From an uncultured Treponema sp. (lineage in GTDB: Bacteria; Spirochaetota; Spirochaetia; Treponematales; Treponemataceae): a stretch of 35,656 nucleotides of DNA. The position numbers and the translations under genes were made by a program. The notes beneath the pieces were generated by a model. The model was not told where the DNA came from. It was given only the letters and a program-made list of their open reading frames with translations, and did no database searches. Of the stretch, positions 16,013 to 23,329 are shown in pieces. Position 1 is the stretch's first letter, and every line of letters starts with the position of its first letter. The stretch covers positions 1-35,656 of the forward strand of contig CAMEET010000013.1 of assembly GCA_945915085.1 (NCBI GenBank), written 5' to 3'.

Positions 16013-16041
16013 ACTATACACAACGTCGGATATTTAATCAA
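16013..16041 (-). promoter_or_regulatory. Promoter of the hprK operon, predicted leaderless
   Basis: On the minus strand TTGATT (16036-16041), a 17-bp spacer and TATAGT (16013-16018) are followed by only six bases before the hprK ATG (16006). A normal start point would fall on or next to the A of the ATG. Confidence 0.7.
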
Positions 16042-16282
16042 TACCTATTTAGAAAAATATTAATTTTTTTTTACAAATCACTAAACAAATAAAAGTAATT
16101 TTATTTGATTTTAATTTTATCATACATTATAATATTTTCTTGAGTGAAATGCCTTACACTTATGTCAGCAAAAAAAATAAAAAAACATAACTTCAACAGA
16201 ATGTTTTAATCAAAACAAGATTACTTTCTTTGATGAAAAAAAATGGTTTTCTTTGAAACGCATACTTATAATTGTATAAATT

Positions 16283-16294
16283 AAGGTCTGTCCC
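16283..16294 (+). repeat. AAGGTCTGTCCC motif, copy 1
   Basis: Exact AAGGTCTGTCCC followed by CGTTT. It is the same core as at 21452, 34882, 35510 and (inverted) 35596. It lies 34 bp before the 69-bp GC-rich repeat, and no inverted partner is seen nearby. Confidence 0.75.
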
Positions 16295-16327
16295 CGTTTG
16301 AAGTTTAAACCGTGGCAAGGATAGTAG

Positions 16328-16396
16328 GAGCGCCGCAGGCGGCCACTGGACTGAGCGAAGCGAGGGAAGCGGCTGGAGCGACAGCGGAACTCCGAA
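16328..16396 (+). repeat. 69-bp GC-rich direct repeat, left copy
   Basis: The repeat starts GAGCGCCGCAGGCGGCCACT and ends GGAACTCCGAA. It matches 19032-19100 at 65 of 69 positions in the same orientation. Its GC content is far above the surrounding DNA. It contains internal near-repeats of the type GAGCGAAGCGAG. The two copies bracket the 775-residue lipoprotein gene. Confidence 0.9.
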
Positions 16397-16404
16397 TAGC
16401 CTGT

Positions 16405-16518
16405 TTTTTGGTTGGTTTGGTTTATGATTCACGATTTATTGTTTCTGAGCATAAATGAAGAAAACGAAGACGAAAGAAACAAAATCTAATGAAGTAAATG
16501 AACCAAACTAACCAAAAA
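16405..16518. repeat. 21-bp inverted repeat with 72-bp spacer
   Basis: The left arm (16405-16425, core GGTTGGTTTGGTT) and the right arm (16498-16518, core AACCAAACTAACC) are complementary at 19 of 21 positions. A nested GTTTCT/AGAAAC pair lies inside. It is immediately downstream of the left 69-bp repeat and about 55 bp before the next gene. It could fold in RNA or be a small mobile-element remnant. Confidence 0.7.
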
Positions 16519-16574
16519 GCCACCCAAATTATTTAAAAATATATAATTCTATTTATTTTTAGGATGAAAAATCT

Positions 16575-18902
16575 ATGGAAAAAACTTTTATTCAGATTGG
16601 AAAAAATCGAATTTTCAAAAAAAACTGTTTTCGTTTGTTGATTTCAAATGTACTTTTTTGTTTTGCTTTGCTTTTTTCTGTGATTTCGTGTTCAAATATC
16701 ACAAAAAATCAGGATTATGCAACTGTTTCTGTTTCACTTTTGAATATAAATGCAAAAACTATTTCTCCGATGCCAGCGAATTCTTATGAATCGGTAAATT
16801 CCTGGACAATCACATTTTGCGATGACACAGCCGAACTTGATGATTTGATTTTTAATAGTATTTCTTTTTCTCAAAATTCTGTGCAGACACTCAAAATTCC
16901 TTTTGGGTCGTATACAGCAAAAATAGAAGGATTTTCTTCAGAAGTTTCAGGGCTCGTTTTTACTGATTCAAAAACATTTTCAGTTTCAAATTCTGATGAA
17001 CAGCAAAATCTTGTCTTTTCGGTTTCGCCAAAAAAAATTGCAAGTGGATATTTTGAAGCAAATTTTACTTTTTCATCAAGAGCGACTGATTTTTCTAGCA
17101 CGGCGACTCTTACTTCTATAGATGGAAACGGAATTTTTACTTTGAATTCTTCTGTCAGTTATGATGAGACAAATGGATTATATAAATGTAAAGTTTCTTC
17201 TATTAATATGCAGGATAATCAGATTTTACCTTCTGGTTTTTATCTTTTTTCATTGAAAATATCGTATTCGAATTCGGATGGAACAAAAATTGAGAATCAG
17301 GAAATATATGCTGAAAATAATGATTTTTTAATAGAGATTTGTGATGATGTAACAACTACTATTGAAAAACAGCTTGAACTGCCGGCTGTCATTCAAAATA
17401 TTTACGTCACACAGGAAGCAACAAAAGGAAACGGTTCTTTTGAAACTTTCCCGATAAATTATAACGAAGCTCTATCAAAAAGTTTTAAAAATATCACAAA
17501 GATTAATTTTATTTTTGTTGATGTCGGATTGTCTGAGATTCCGGAAATTGATGTTTCAAAGATTAAAGAAGATTTTGCTTATCAATTTACTATGACAGAT
17601 GATTCTGGATTCCAGATTTCAAATCAGACCGAAAATTTTGATTTAGAAATTCAAAATGTAACTAAAATTAATCTTACTGATTCTTCTTCCAGTGTTTCAA
17701 AACCTGTCAATATAAAATCATTGTCAGGAACTTCGGAATCTCAAGATATTTTGATTTCAACTAAGCTTGAAGTAACACTCAATGAGGCTCTAATACAAGG
17801 CTATAAGATAACCAAAAATGAAACTGATGGAACTTATATTGTTTCCAAACAAGATACAAGTGGAAGCGGCGGAAATGATAGCGGAAATGATAGTGGGGAA
17901 ACTGGCGGTTCTGGAGATTCAACCGAAAGTAGTAATCTTTCAACTCCTGTCATGATGTATACAAAGTCGACGGATAATTACAACGTGTATTACGCAAATT
18001 TTGAAACTCTGACAGAAACAGAAACTGGCACAAATGTTTTTTCTTCCTCAGATTGTGACACTTTTGAAAATGTTAGTGTTGATTCTTCTAATAATATTTA
18101 TATTTCATATGCGAATAATAATCACTTTATTAAAAAAATCACATGTACTGTTCAAGATGGGAAATATCAGTATGATAACGGAACAACTTATAGAGTAGTT
18201 CCAAGTGTTGTTTCACATTCTGTTTATTCCATAGGGATTATAAAACAAGTAAACGAAAAATTGTATATGTTTGATACAGATTCATCATCAATTAATCATC
18301 TGTTAAAAGGAACTTATGATTCCCAAATCCTTTCTGTTACAGAAATCGTTTATACAAATGGTTTTGGCAATGTTATGTCTTTCTGTGTGAGTGATGATGA
18401 AACAAAAGTTTATACTTATGAGCTCGATGATAATTCAAACTATTGGTTAAAATCATATACAATAACTACAGATTCAGATAATAATGCGTCGAATCTTTAT
18501 TCGGAAAAAACTTTACTTCTTGTGTCATCTGATGGAAATAATGGATTATTTTCCACTAAATATAAATGCCCTTATGTCACTATAAATGATATGTTTTTCA
18601 ACAATAACTCTATTTATTTGCTGATAGGTGACTATTGTTCGACACATTCTAGAGGCGGTATTTTGAAACTTGATAGTTCAAATATTACGACCACAGAAAC
18701 TCAATTTTCTTATTGTTTCTCACCTGAGAGCAGTGTTTCTTCTGAAAATGGTTTACAATATTTTTATTATCCACAAAAAATTGTTGGTGTGGGCGAAGAC
18801 TTTATTTTGATTTTAGATACAATCACCACAAACACCCAACGAATTGTAAAATATTCTTTGCCAAACAATTCCATTCTGGAAGCAAAACAAATAAAATATT
18901 GA
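16575..18902 (+). CDS. Large lipoprotein of unknown function, two-part
   Basis: The 775-residue product has a long basic N-region (MEKTFIQIGKNRIFKKN), a hydrophobic core and a lipobox SVISC with Cys39. The first half (about 45-425) is beta-rich and uncharged, with segments such as VNSWTITFCDD and IPFGSYTAKIEGF that read like repeated Ig-like or carbohydrate-binding-like folds. A Gly/Ser/Asp/Asn linker at about 427-455 separates a second half. That half contains repeated strands beginning VSVDSSNNIYISYAN and KLYMFDTDS and resembles a beta-propeller. I do not recognise a family. AGGA lies ten bases before the ATG, a little far, and an overlapping out-of-frame ATG at 16564 could compete. The gene is flanked by the 69-bp direct repeats, which suggests insertion or cassette exchange. 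Confidence 0.8.
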   Translation: MEKTFIQIGKNRIFKKNCFRLLISNVLFCFALLFSVISCSNITKNQDYATVSVSLLNINAKTISPMPANSYESVNSWTITFCDDTAELDDLIFNSISFSQNSVQTLKIPFGSYTAKIEGFSSEVSGLVFTDSKTFSVSNSDEQQNLVFSVSPKKIASGYFEANFTFSSRATDFSSTATLTSIDGNGIFTLNSSVSYDETNGLYKCKVSSINMQDNQILPSGFYLFSLKISYSNSDGTKIENQEIYAENNDFLIEICDDVTTTIEKQLELPAVIQNIYVTQEATKGNGSFETFPINYNEALSKSFKNITKINFIFVDVGLSEIPEIDVSKIKEDFAYQFTMTDDSGFQISNQTENFDLEIQNVTKINLTDSSSSVSKPVNIKSLSGTSESQDILISTKLEVTLNEALIQGYKITKNETDGTYIVSKQDTSGSGGNDSGNDSGETGGSGDSTESSNLSTPVMMYTKSTDNYNVYYANFETLTETETGTNVFSSSDCDTFENVSVDSSNNIYISYANNNHFIKKITCTVQDGKYQYDNGTTYRVVPSVVSHSVYSIGIIKQVNEKLYMFDTDSSSINHLLKGTYDSQILSVTEIVYTNGFGNVMSFCVSDDETKVYTYELDDNSNYWLKSYTITTDSDNNASNLYSEKTLLLVSSDGNNGLFSTKYKCPYVTINDMFFNNNSIYLLIGDYCSTHSRGGILKLDSSNITTTETQFSYCFSPESSVSSENGLQYFYYPQKIVGVGEDFILILDTITTNTQRIVKYSLPNNSILEAKQIKY

Positions 18903-18962
18903 GTCAGTTGAAAAACCTGTTTTAATTATATAATTTCCAAAATAATTTTCCAATGAATCAAA

Positions 18963-18983
18963 GAGGGGGGAAGTCTCCCCCTC
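18963..18983 (+). terminator. Terminator-like hairpin after the 775-residue lipoprotein gene
   Basis: GAGGGGG (18963-18969) pairs perfectly with CCCCCTC (18977-18983) around a seven-base loop, 60 bp past the stop codon. It lacks the T-run of a true intrinsic terminator, so it may stabilise the 3' end or be part of the GC-rich repeat unit instead. Confidence 0.35.
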
Positions 18984-19031
18984 GCTCCAACCGCATTCGT
19001 GTTGTTTAACCTCTTGCGTGAGGGCATGGAA

Positions 19032-19100
19032 GAGCGCCGCAGGCGGCCACTGGACTGAGCGGAGCGAGGGAAGCGGCTGAAGCGATAGCGGAACTCTGAA
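19032..19100 (+). repeat. 69-bp GC-rich direct repeat, right copy
   Basis: Same orientation and length as 16328-16396, with four transitions between the copies. It is followed by additional GC-rich sequence not shared with the left copy. Confidence 0.9.
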
Positions 19101-19287
19101 ACGCCCGACCCGTAGCGAAGCGAAGGGGCACGCCCAAATTTTTATAAATTTTTTGTTTCTTTTTGAGCAATTCGATGTTATTATTATTAAAGACTAAAAA
19201 ACTATTTGTGTGCCGGCTATTTTGGATTTTTACAATTTCAAAAAATTGCTGACATTCGAAAGTGCTAATTGAATTACGGAGGAAATT

Positions 19288-19575
19288 ATGAATACTTCAA
19301 TTAATGCTGTGGGATTTACACTTGAACAAAAACAATCTGATATGATTGATTCTAAACTGAAAAGAATTTCTTATGCAGATGATTTAATTGTTGATTTGAT
19401 TATAAAAATTAAACATGATAAAGAATATGTTCTTGATGCTAATGTCAATTTCAAATGGGGAACACAAGCTCATGTTTCTGGCGACGATTATGATTTTTCT
19501 GCTGCTTTGAACAAAATGATGGATGTTCTCGATAATAAAATCAAAAAAGAAAAAGACAAAGTTCAGGAAAAATAA
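19288..19575 (+). CDS. hpf: Ribosome hibernation factor, short HPF/RaiA type
   Basis: This 95-residue protein of the sigma-54 modulation/S30AE family binds the 30S subunit between head and body when cells slow down, blocking mRNA and tRNA sites. It has the beta-alpha-beta-beta-beta-alpha pattern: INAVGFTLEQKQSDMIDSKL, then KRISYADDLIVDLIIKIK, VLDANVNFKWGTQAHVSG, and the final helix DFSAALNKMMDVLDNKIKK. It ends there, so the C-terminal dimerisation domain of long HPF is missing. A strong GGAGG lies five bases before the ATG. Proximity to rpoN (convergent) and hprK/ptsH recalls the rpoN-hpf-pts neighbourhood known in many bacteria, here rearranged. An intrinsic terminator follows at 19736. Confidence 0.9.
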   Translation: MNTSINAVGFTLEQKQSDMIDSKLKRISYADDLIVDLIIKIKHDKEYVLDANVNFKWGTQAHVSGDDYDFSAALNKMMDVLDNKIKKEKDKVQEK

Positions 19576-19735
19576 CTTTTCTGATTATTTTGGTTATTTT
19601 CAATTTAGTTGCAGAATCGTCTGAAAATGTCTGAGATTTTTTGCAGAACTGATTGTTTTCCAATCTTCAAAACTGATTTTGCACTAAACGAAAACTAAAC
19701 GAAAACCTTGCAAATTCTTACAAATAAAACTAATG

Positions 19736-19785
19736 CCTTTATACTGATTATGATAAGTTTTTTCAGTATGAAGGTATTTTTTTTT
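19736..19785 (+). terminator. Intrinsic terminator downstream of hpf
   Basis: CCTTTATACTGA (19736-19747) pairs with TCAGTATGAAGG (19763-19774) over 12 bp with a single G-U, around a 15-base loop. A TATTTTTTTTT run follows (19775-19785). The T-run is only on the plus side, so it serves hpf and not rpoN. Confidence 0.75.
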
Positions 19786-19795
19786 CGCTTTTCTT

Positions 19796-21283
19796 CTATC
19801 TTTTATACGAATTTTCAATGCCAGCAAGTGCTCGATATTTTGAAACTGTTCGTCTGGCAATTTTTATGCCTTTCTCGGCAAGAAGTTTTGTCAGCTGTAA
19901 ATCTGAAACTGACTGTCCTGAATTTTTCTGTTCAATCAAAATTTTTTTTATAATCTGAATAACCTGTTGTGAAGAAATTTTTTGCTTTCCATCAACTGAT
20001 GAAACTCCAGAAAGAAAAAAATAACTTACTGGTAAAAGTCCCCATTCAGTTTGGATAAATCTGTTGCTTTTTTTGGAAGCCATTCTCGAAACAGTAGATT
20101 CATGAATCTGCAGTTGTTCTGCAATCTGCCGGTGCGTCAATGGAACTAAATGTCCTTCTCCATGCAGAAAAAAATCCGCCTGCGCCTTCACAATTGCACA
20201 TCCTTGCAACACAATTGTTGATTCACGGAATTTCAGATTTTGAATAAAAACAAGTGCTTTTTGAACATTTTCTGAATCAAAAGAAAAATCTTTACAGATT
20301 TGGAGTTCAGGCAAATCTCCAGAACCATATTTTACCTGAAAATGAAAATTCTCATCTCCACTCACAATTCCATTTTCAAAACTGTCAGCACCAATTCCGC
20401 CACGTTTTTTTTCTACTATTAAAACAACATCAGGCTGCTCAAAGTTTGCGACGGTATCTTTTACATATCCCTGAGCCGGGCGAACATTCAAATGCAGAAT
20501 ATAATCAATTGTCTGCTGTACAGAGTCAAGATTATAATCAATAGAATCAAGAGGCAAAGACGCTCCAAACATTTTTTTATGATAATGCGTTTGAAAATCT
20601 TTGAGTTTACGAAAAACTTTTTCTTTTTCCGGAGGATTAATCAGTTCCAAATGACCATCCAGAATAAAAAGAGCAAGTTTGGGAGCCTTTTCGTCCTGTT
20701 TAGCCTGCACAAAAAGACTTTCTTCTGGTGTTTTGCAGCAAATTCCGACAGGATCCATTTTTTGAATGCGGTCAATGCATTTTCGCAGGATTTGAAAGTT
20801 TTTTTCAGTCCGCGAAGGTAAAAAAGACTCAGGAGCAATCATAGAACCATAAAATCCGTTTGAATCCAGATTATAAATCAGTTTTTGAGAAATTTCATAT
20901 TCAAACGGAGATAAATTCATCGAATTAAGCTGATGCATTAAATGACTTTGCAGAGTTTCAGAATTATCAGCCTGAGCTTCCATAACCTGCTGAAATTTGT
21001 CCGCATCGCTGAATTTTCCATAATTTCCATAACTTTCAATCTTTCCATAATCGCTATAATCACCGAATTTTTCATCATCCTGTGATTTTGATTTTCTGGA
21101 AATCTCCAAAGCAGGATTTTCGCTCAAAGCTTTTGCAATTTCCTCTTTCAATTCAAGCGGACTCATGGCAAGAAGATTCAAAGCCTGTATTTGAACCTGA
21201 GAAAGTTTTTGAACTTGTTTTTGAGACTGCCGTTGAATTATATTTTGACTTTGAATATTTGAAAAACTCGCCATTAAACACAT
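19796..21283 (-). CDS. rpoN: RNA polymerase sigma-54 factor
   Basis: Sigma-54 directs RNA polymerase to -24/-12 promoters, which need an AAA+ activator. Of about 495 residues, region I is Gln-rich (IIQRQSQKQVQKLSQVQIQAL, shown here in part, then NLLAMSPLELKEEIAKALSE). An acidic region II follows, then the core-binding domain with MDPVGICCKTPEESL. The HTH is LTHRQIAEQLQIHESTVSR, and the RpoN box ARRTVSKYR is present exactly, near the C-terminus. An open frame extends to 21346, but that part looks non-coding. I start at the ATG at 21283 (MCLMASF), which has a weak GAG six bases upstream; the ATG at 21274 is the alternative. No activator gene lies in the window. Confidence 0.95.
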   Translation of the reverse strand: MCLMASFSNIQSQNIIQRQSQKQVQKLSQVQIQALNLLAMSPLELKEEIAKALSENPALEISRKSKSQDDEKFGDYSDYGKIESYGNYGKFSDADKFQQVMEAQADNSETLQSHLMHQLNSMNLSPFEYEISQKLIYNLDSNGFYGSMIAPESFLPSRTEKNFQILRKCIDRIQKMDPVGICCKTPEESLFVQAKQDEKAPKLALFILDGHLELINPPEKEKVFRKLKDFQTHYHKKMFGASLPLDSIDYNLDSVQQTIDYILHLNVRPAQGYVKDTVANFEQPDVVLIVEKKRGGIGADSFENGIVSGDENFHFQVKYGSGDLPELQICKDFSFDSENVQKALVFIQNLKFRESTIVLQGCAIVKAQADFFLHGEGHLVPLTHRQIAEQLQIHESTVSRMASKKSNRFIQTEWGLLPVSYFFLSGVSSVDGKQKISSQQVIQIIKKILIEQKNSGQSVSDLQLTKLLAEKGIKIARRTVSKYRALAGIENSYKR

Positions 21284-21362
21284 TGTAAACTCAAAAAAAA
21301 AACTTGTAAACCCAGCCAAACACCATGCTACCACCAACCAATACAAAATTGAGATCTGTCCC

Positions 21363-21453
21363 TGGCACGTGCTGAAAACTTAAATACCACCGTTAGTTCA
21401 GTTTGCACGTCCCGCAAGTTTTCTCAACGCTTTGCTAAAACTTGTAAAATCAA
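21363..21453 (+). repeat. 91-bp direct repeat, left copy, with CACGTG hairpin
   Basis: It begins TGGCACGTGCTGAAAACTT and ends CTTGTAAAATCAA. It matches 21629-21719 along its full length with about ten differences. Its first 51 bases form an imperfect hairpin between GGCACGTGC and GCACGTCCC. It runs directly into the AAGGTCTGTCCC motif at 21452. Confidence 0.85.
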
Positions 21454-21463
21454 GGTCTGTCCC
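21452..21463 (+). repeat. AAGGTCTGTCCC motif, copy 2
   Basis: Exact core followed by TGTTTTT. It sits at the end of the left 91-bp repeat. The right copy has the degenerate AATGTCAGTCAT at the same place, so the motif may belong to the larger repeat. Confidence 0.75.
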
Positions 21464-21502
21464 TGTTTTTAATGATAATTTTTTAATTATTTTAGCAGAA
21501 TT

Positions 21503-21620
21503 CAGTTAGTCAGTCGCCTTCCGCCACTCCGCTATCGCTTCGGTCTTTCAGACCCGCCCAAGGCGGTGGCTCCACGCTCGGTACGCTGTGCAGTTTAAAA
21601 CATCTGCACTGAGTCAGTCA
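21503..21620 (+). repeat. GC-rich structured element
   Basis: The outer ends CAGTTAGTCAGTCGCCTT (21503-21520) and CTCGGTACGCTGTGCAGTTT (21577-21596) reappear at 34825-34842 and 34974-34993 with few changes. The interior contains a GGTCT-TTC-AGACC hairpin and CCGCC/GGCGG arms. It is not a tRNA or rRNA as far as I can see. Part of it (CGCCTTCCGCCACTC) also resembles 23136-23152. Confidence 0.65.
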
Positions 21621-21628
21621 AATGGCAA

Positions 21629-21719
21629 TGGCACGTGCTGAAAACTCAAACACCAACGTTTGTTCAGTTTGCACGTGCCGCAAGTTTTCTCAACGCCTCG
21701 CTAAAACTTGTAAAATCAA
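21629..21719 (+). repeat. 91-bp direct repeat, right copy, with perfect CACGTG hairpin
   Basis: This is the right copy of 21363-21453. GGCACGTGC (21630-21638) and GCACGTGCC (21671-21679) pair perfectly. AAACT/AGTTT and CAAAC/GTTTG extend the stem inwards, giving a long interrupted hairpin. It ends 20 bp before the -35 box of the downstream gene. Confidence 0.85.
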
Positions 21720-21738
21720 TGTCAGTCATCAAAATCAG

Positions 21739-21767
21739 TTGAAGCGTTCAATAATATTTGTTAAACT
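21739..21767 (+). promoter_or_regulatory. Candidate leaderless promoter of the 442-residue gene
   Basis: TTGAAG (21739-21744), a 17-bp spacer and TAAACT (21762-21767) are followed by six bases before the ATG at 21774. There is no Shine-Dalgarno site. The -10 match is only moderate. Confidence 0.45.
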
Positions 21768-21773
21768 AAAATC

Positions 21774-23102
21774 ATGAAAAAAGAAACTGCTGAATCGCAG
21801 AGAAAAAATCAAAAATTAAAAAACTCAAAACTATCAAAAGTTCAAAAGTTTTTCGCAATTACAATTCCAACACTTTGTTCTATTATCATTTTTTCTATAA
21901 TATTGATAGCGATTCTCACAAACAGAACAACAATCGCCTTTTATAATATTCCGCAAAATCAGCAGAACGCCATCTCAAAAATCATCCAATCCAACTTTCC
22001 AAAAAAATTCAAAATAATTTCATTGAACGATGATTTTGACATTAAGATTTCCGACAGCAATTCAGGGCAAACTCAAAGTAATGACACACAAAACCTGACA
22101 AAACAATTGCAAAAAGCAAAATTAATTATCGCCATCAAAGACAGTGAAATTGAAAACTACGTAAAAACTCAAACAAAAATTGTTCCATTTGAAGCAGAAC
22201 TGCTCAAAGGTATGCCGCAATCTATTTCAGAAACAGTTCCTGTACATAACAATCAGATAAAATATCTTCCATTACTTTTTGACATGTACCAGATTGACAT
22301 CAACTACAATTTTTTTCTAGATTCTGCTATCAAAAACATCACAATTTTTCAAGATTTAGATAATTTTGCAGAAAATCTTAAATCAAAAGTCTACGCGCCA
22401 ATCGTTCTACCTTTTGCCGACTCAAAAGAATTTCTAAATATCTTCGGACAAATGCTGGAAGCCCTCACAAATCCGCAGGAATATCAAAATTTTTATAATC
22501 AATTACAAAAAATCTACAATACAAACAAAAATGATAACAAAAAATTGACACAAGAACTCGAAAATTTTTTGCAGCAGCAGACGCAAGATAATTCCACAGC
22601 GTTTTCAAAAACACAAATTTGTTTCAAACAGCTCATAAATGACAAAAAAATCAAAGATATAGTGATTTCACAAAATCTGGAAGAGAATTTATACTATTTG
22701 GATAACCAAATTTGCGGCATTTTTTTCACAAAACTTTCTGACCACCGAAAAATAGACCGCCAGGTAATCAATAATTACAAAAGCGTATATTTTCCGTCAA
22801 CTCAAATTACAGACAACAGAAAATTTTGTGCCTACCAGTACACAGCAATCGTTCAGACCAAAAATAAACATATTCAGACACTGGCTCAAAATTTGAGTAA
22901 TAGCCTGCAAAAAGAACTTTCCACAAAAACCGGACTAGCCCCAGTACAAAAAAACTGCCAGGTTCCAGACCACCAATCAGACGACGTACGATATTGGCTT
23001 GCCGCTTCAAATGGACCAGTAAATCCACTTTCCTGTGCAATACCTTCAAAAAAAGCCCAAAAACAAACCGCAGATTTTATACGAAACCAATTATCAGAAT
23101 AA
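21774..23102 (+). CDS. Membrane-anchored periplasmic protein, solute-binding-protein-like
   Basis: The 442-residue product has a Lys-rich cytoplasmic N-terminus of about 25 residues, one membrane helix at about 26-48 (FFAITIPTLCSIIIFSIILI) and a periplasmic domain. There is no lipobox. The domain resembles a family 1 solute-binding protein in layout. TTIAFYNIPQNQQNAISKII is like the first strand and helix, and DFDIKISDS like the DIxxxxS turn. KYLPLLFDMYQIDINYNFF is like the hinge strand, and AYAPI-type VYAPIVLPFADS with FGQMLEALTNPQEY like the second lobe. The end, RYWLAASNGPVNPLSCAI, is again typical. A tethered version could deliver ligand to a transporter or sense it. No permease or kinase gene is adjacent. 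Family membership is moderately supported, and the ligand is unknown. Confidence 0.75.
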   Translation: MKKETAESQRKNQKLKNSKLSKVQKFFAITIPTLCSIIIFSIILIAILTNRTTIAFYNIPQNQQNAISKIIQSNFPKKFKIISLNDDFDIKISDSNSGQTQSNDTQNLTKQLQKAKLIIAIKDSEIENYVKTQTKIVPFEAELLKGMPQSISETVPVHNNQIKYLPLLFDMYQIDINYNFFLDSAIKNITIFQDLDNFAENLKSKVYAPIVLPFADSKEFLNIFGQMLEALTNPQEYQNFYNQLQKIYNTNKNDNKKLTQELENFLQQQTQDNSTAFSKTQICFKQLINDKKIKDIVISQNLEENLYYLDNQICGIFFTKLSDHRKIDRQVINNYKSVYFPSTQITDNRKFCAYQYTAIVQTKNKHIQTLAQNLSNSLQKELSTKTGLAPVQKNCQVPDHQSDDVRYWLAASNGPVNPLSCAIPSKKAQKQTADFIRNQLSE

Positions 23103-23132
23103 TTTTTATGATTAGGGCACAAATTCACCTAA

Positions 23133-23219
23133 TTAGGCGCGTTCCGCCACTCACTCACGCTCGGTCGCAAGCGACTCACTCGCTACGCTCGTGCTGGCTC
23201 CATGCTTGGTGCCGTACCC
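23133..23219 (+). repeat. GC-rich structured element between convergent genes
   Basis: This island (GGCGCGTTCCGCCACTCACT at its left, then CGCTCGGTCGCAAGCGACTC) shares its left end with the element at 21503. It has an AGCGA-CTCAC-TCGCT hairpin and Ser/Arg-rich translations in every frame. A six-base inverted repeat ATTAGG/CCTAAT (23111-23133) precedes it. It separates two convergent genes, where no clear intrinsic terminator was found, so it may act as a transcription barrier. Confidence 0.55.
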
Positions 23220-23329
23220 ACTACACACTCAAGTTTCCATACATCTCAAAAAAAAGCAACCGCCCCGCACCAAAACGAAGCAGCTACTTTTTTTCCGAAG
23301 ATGCACGTCAAAGTGCACAAGCAGAAAGA

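Larger units (their letters stand above)
16022..16574. other. Gene-free stretch with mobile-type repeats
   Basis: This 553-bp spacer holds the hprK promoter at its left end and then AT-rich sequence. Next come a single AAGGTCTGTCCC motif (16283-16294), one copy of the 69-bp GC-rich repeat (16328-16396), and a 21-bp inverted repeat (16405-16425 with 16498-16518). The start region of the 775-residue lipoprotein lies at its right end. Short open frames crossing it look random. Confidence 0.7.
18903..19287. other. Gene-free stretch between lipoprotein gene and hpf
   Basis: The 385 bp contain a short G/C hairpin (18963-18983), the right 69-bp GC-rich repeat (19032-19100), and a further GC-rich tail to about 19138 with GTAGCGAAGCGAAGGGGC. 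AT-rich DNA then leads to hpf. I could not find a convincing hpf promoter or a coding frame in it. Confidence 0.65.
21284..21773. other. Repeat-rich gene-free stretch upstream of rpoN and the 442-residue gene
   Basis: This 490-bp divergent spacer contains two 91-bp direct repeats (21363-21453, 21629-21719) and an AAGGTCTGTCCC motif (21452-21463) plus a degenerate GAGATCTGTCCC (21351-21362). It also contains a GC-rich element (21503-21620) and, at the right end, a promoter for the 442-residue gene. No coding frame looks real. Confidence 0.8.

Noticed and set aside
16007-16021. GTG start of hprK five codons upstream
   Set aside because: The codon overlaps the spacer before the predicted -10 box. 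The ATG at 16006 fits both the family start and the promoter.
16193-16432. 79-residue minus-strand frame in the 16-kb spacer
   Set aside because: It is created by the 69-bp GC-rich repeat and flanking AT-rich DNA, with no ribosome binding site or recognisable sequence.
19139-19287. Sigma-54 promoter in front of hpf
   Set aside because: No GG-N10-GC pair with the expected TGGC/TTGC context was found upstream of the start codon.
21284-21346. N-terminal extension of RpoN by 21 residues
   Set aside because: Sigma-54 normally begins just before the Gln-rich region I. The extra hydrophobic stretch has no ribosome binding site and no family match.
21503-21620. CRISPR array or tRNA in the GC-rich islands
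   Set aside because: There are no regularly spaced identical repeats with unique spacers, and no cloverleaf or anticodon arm could be drawn.
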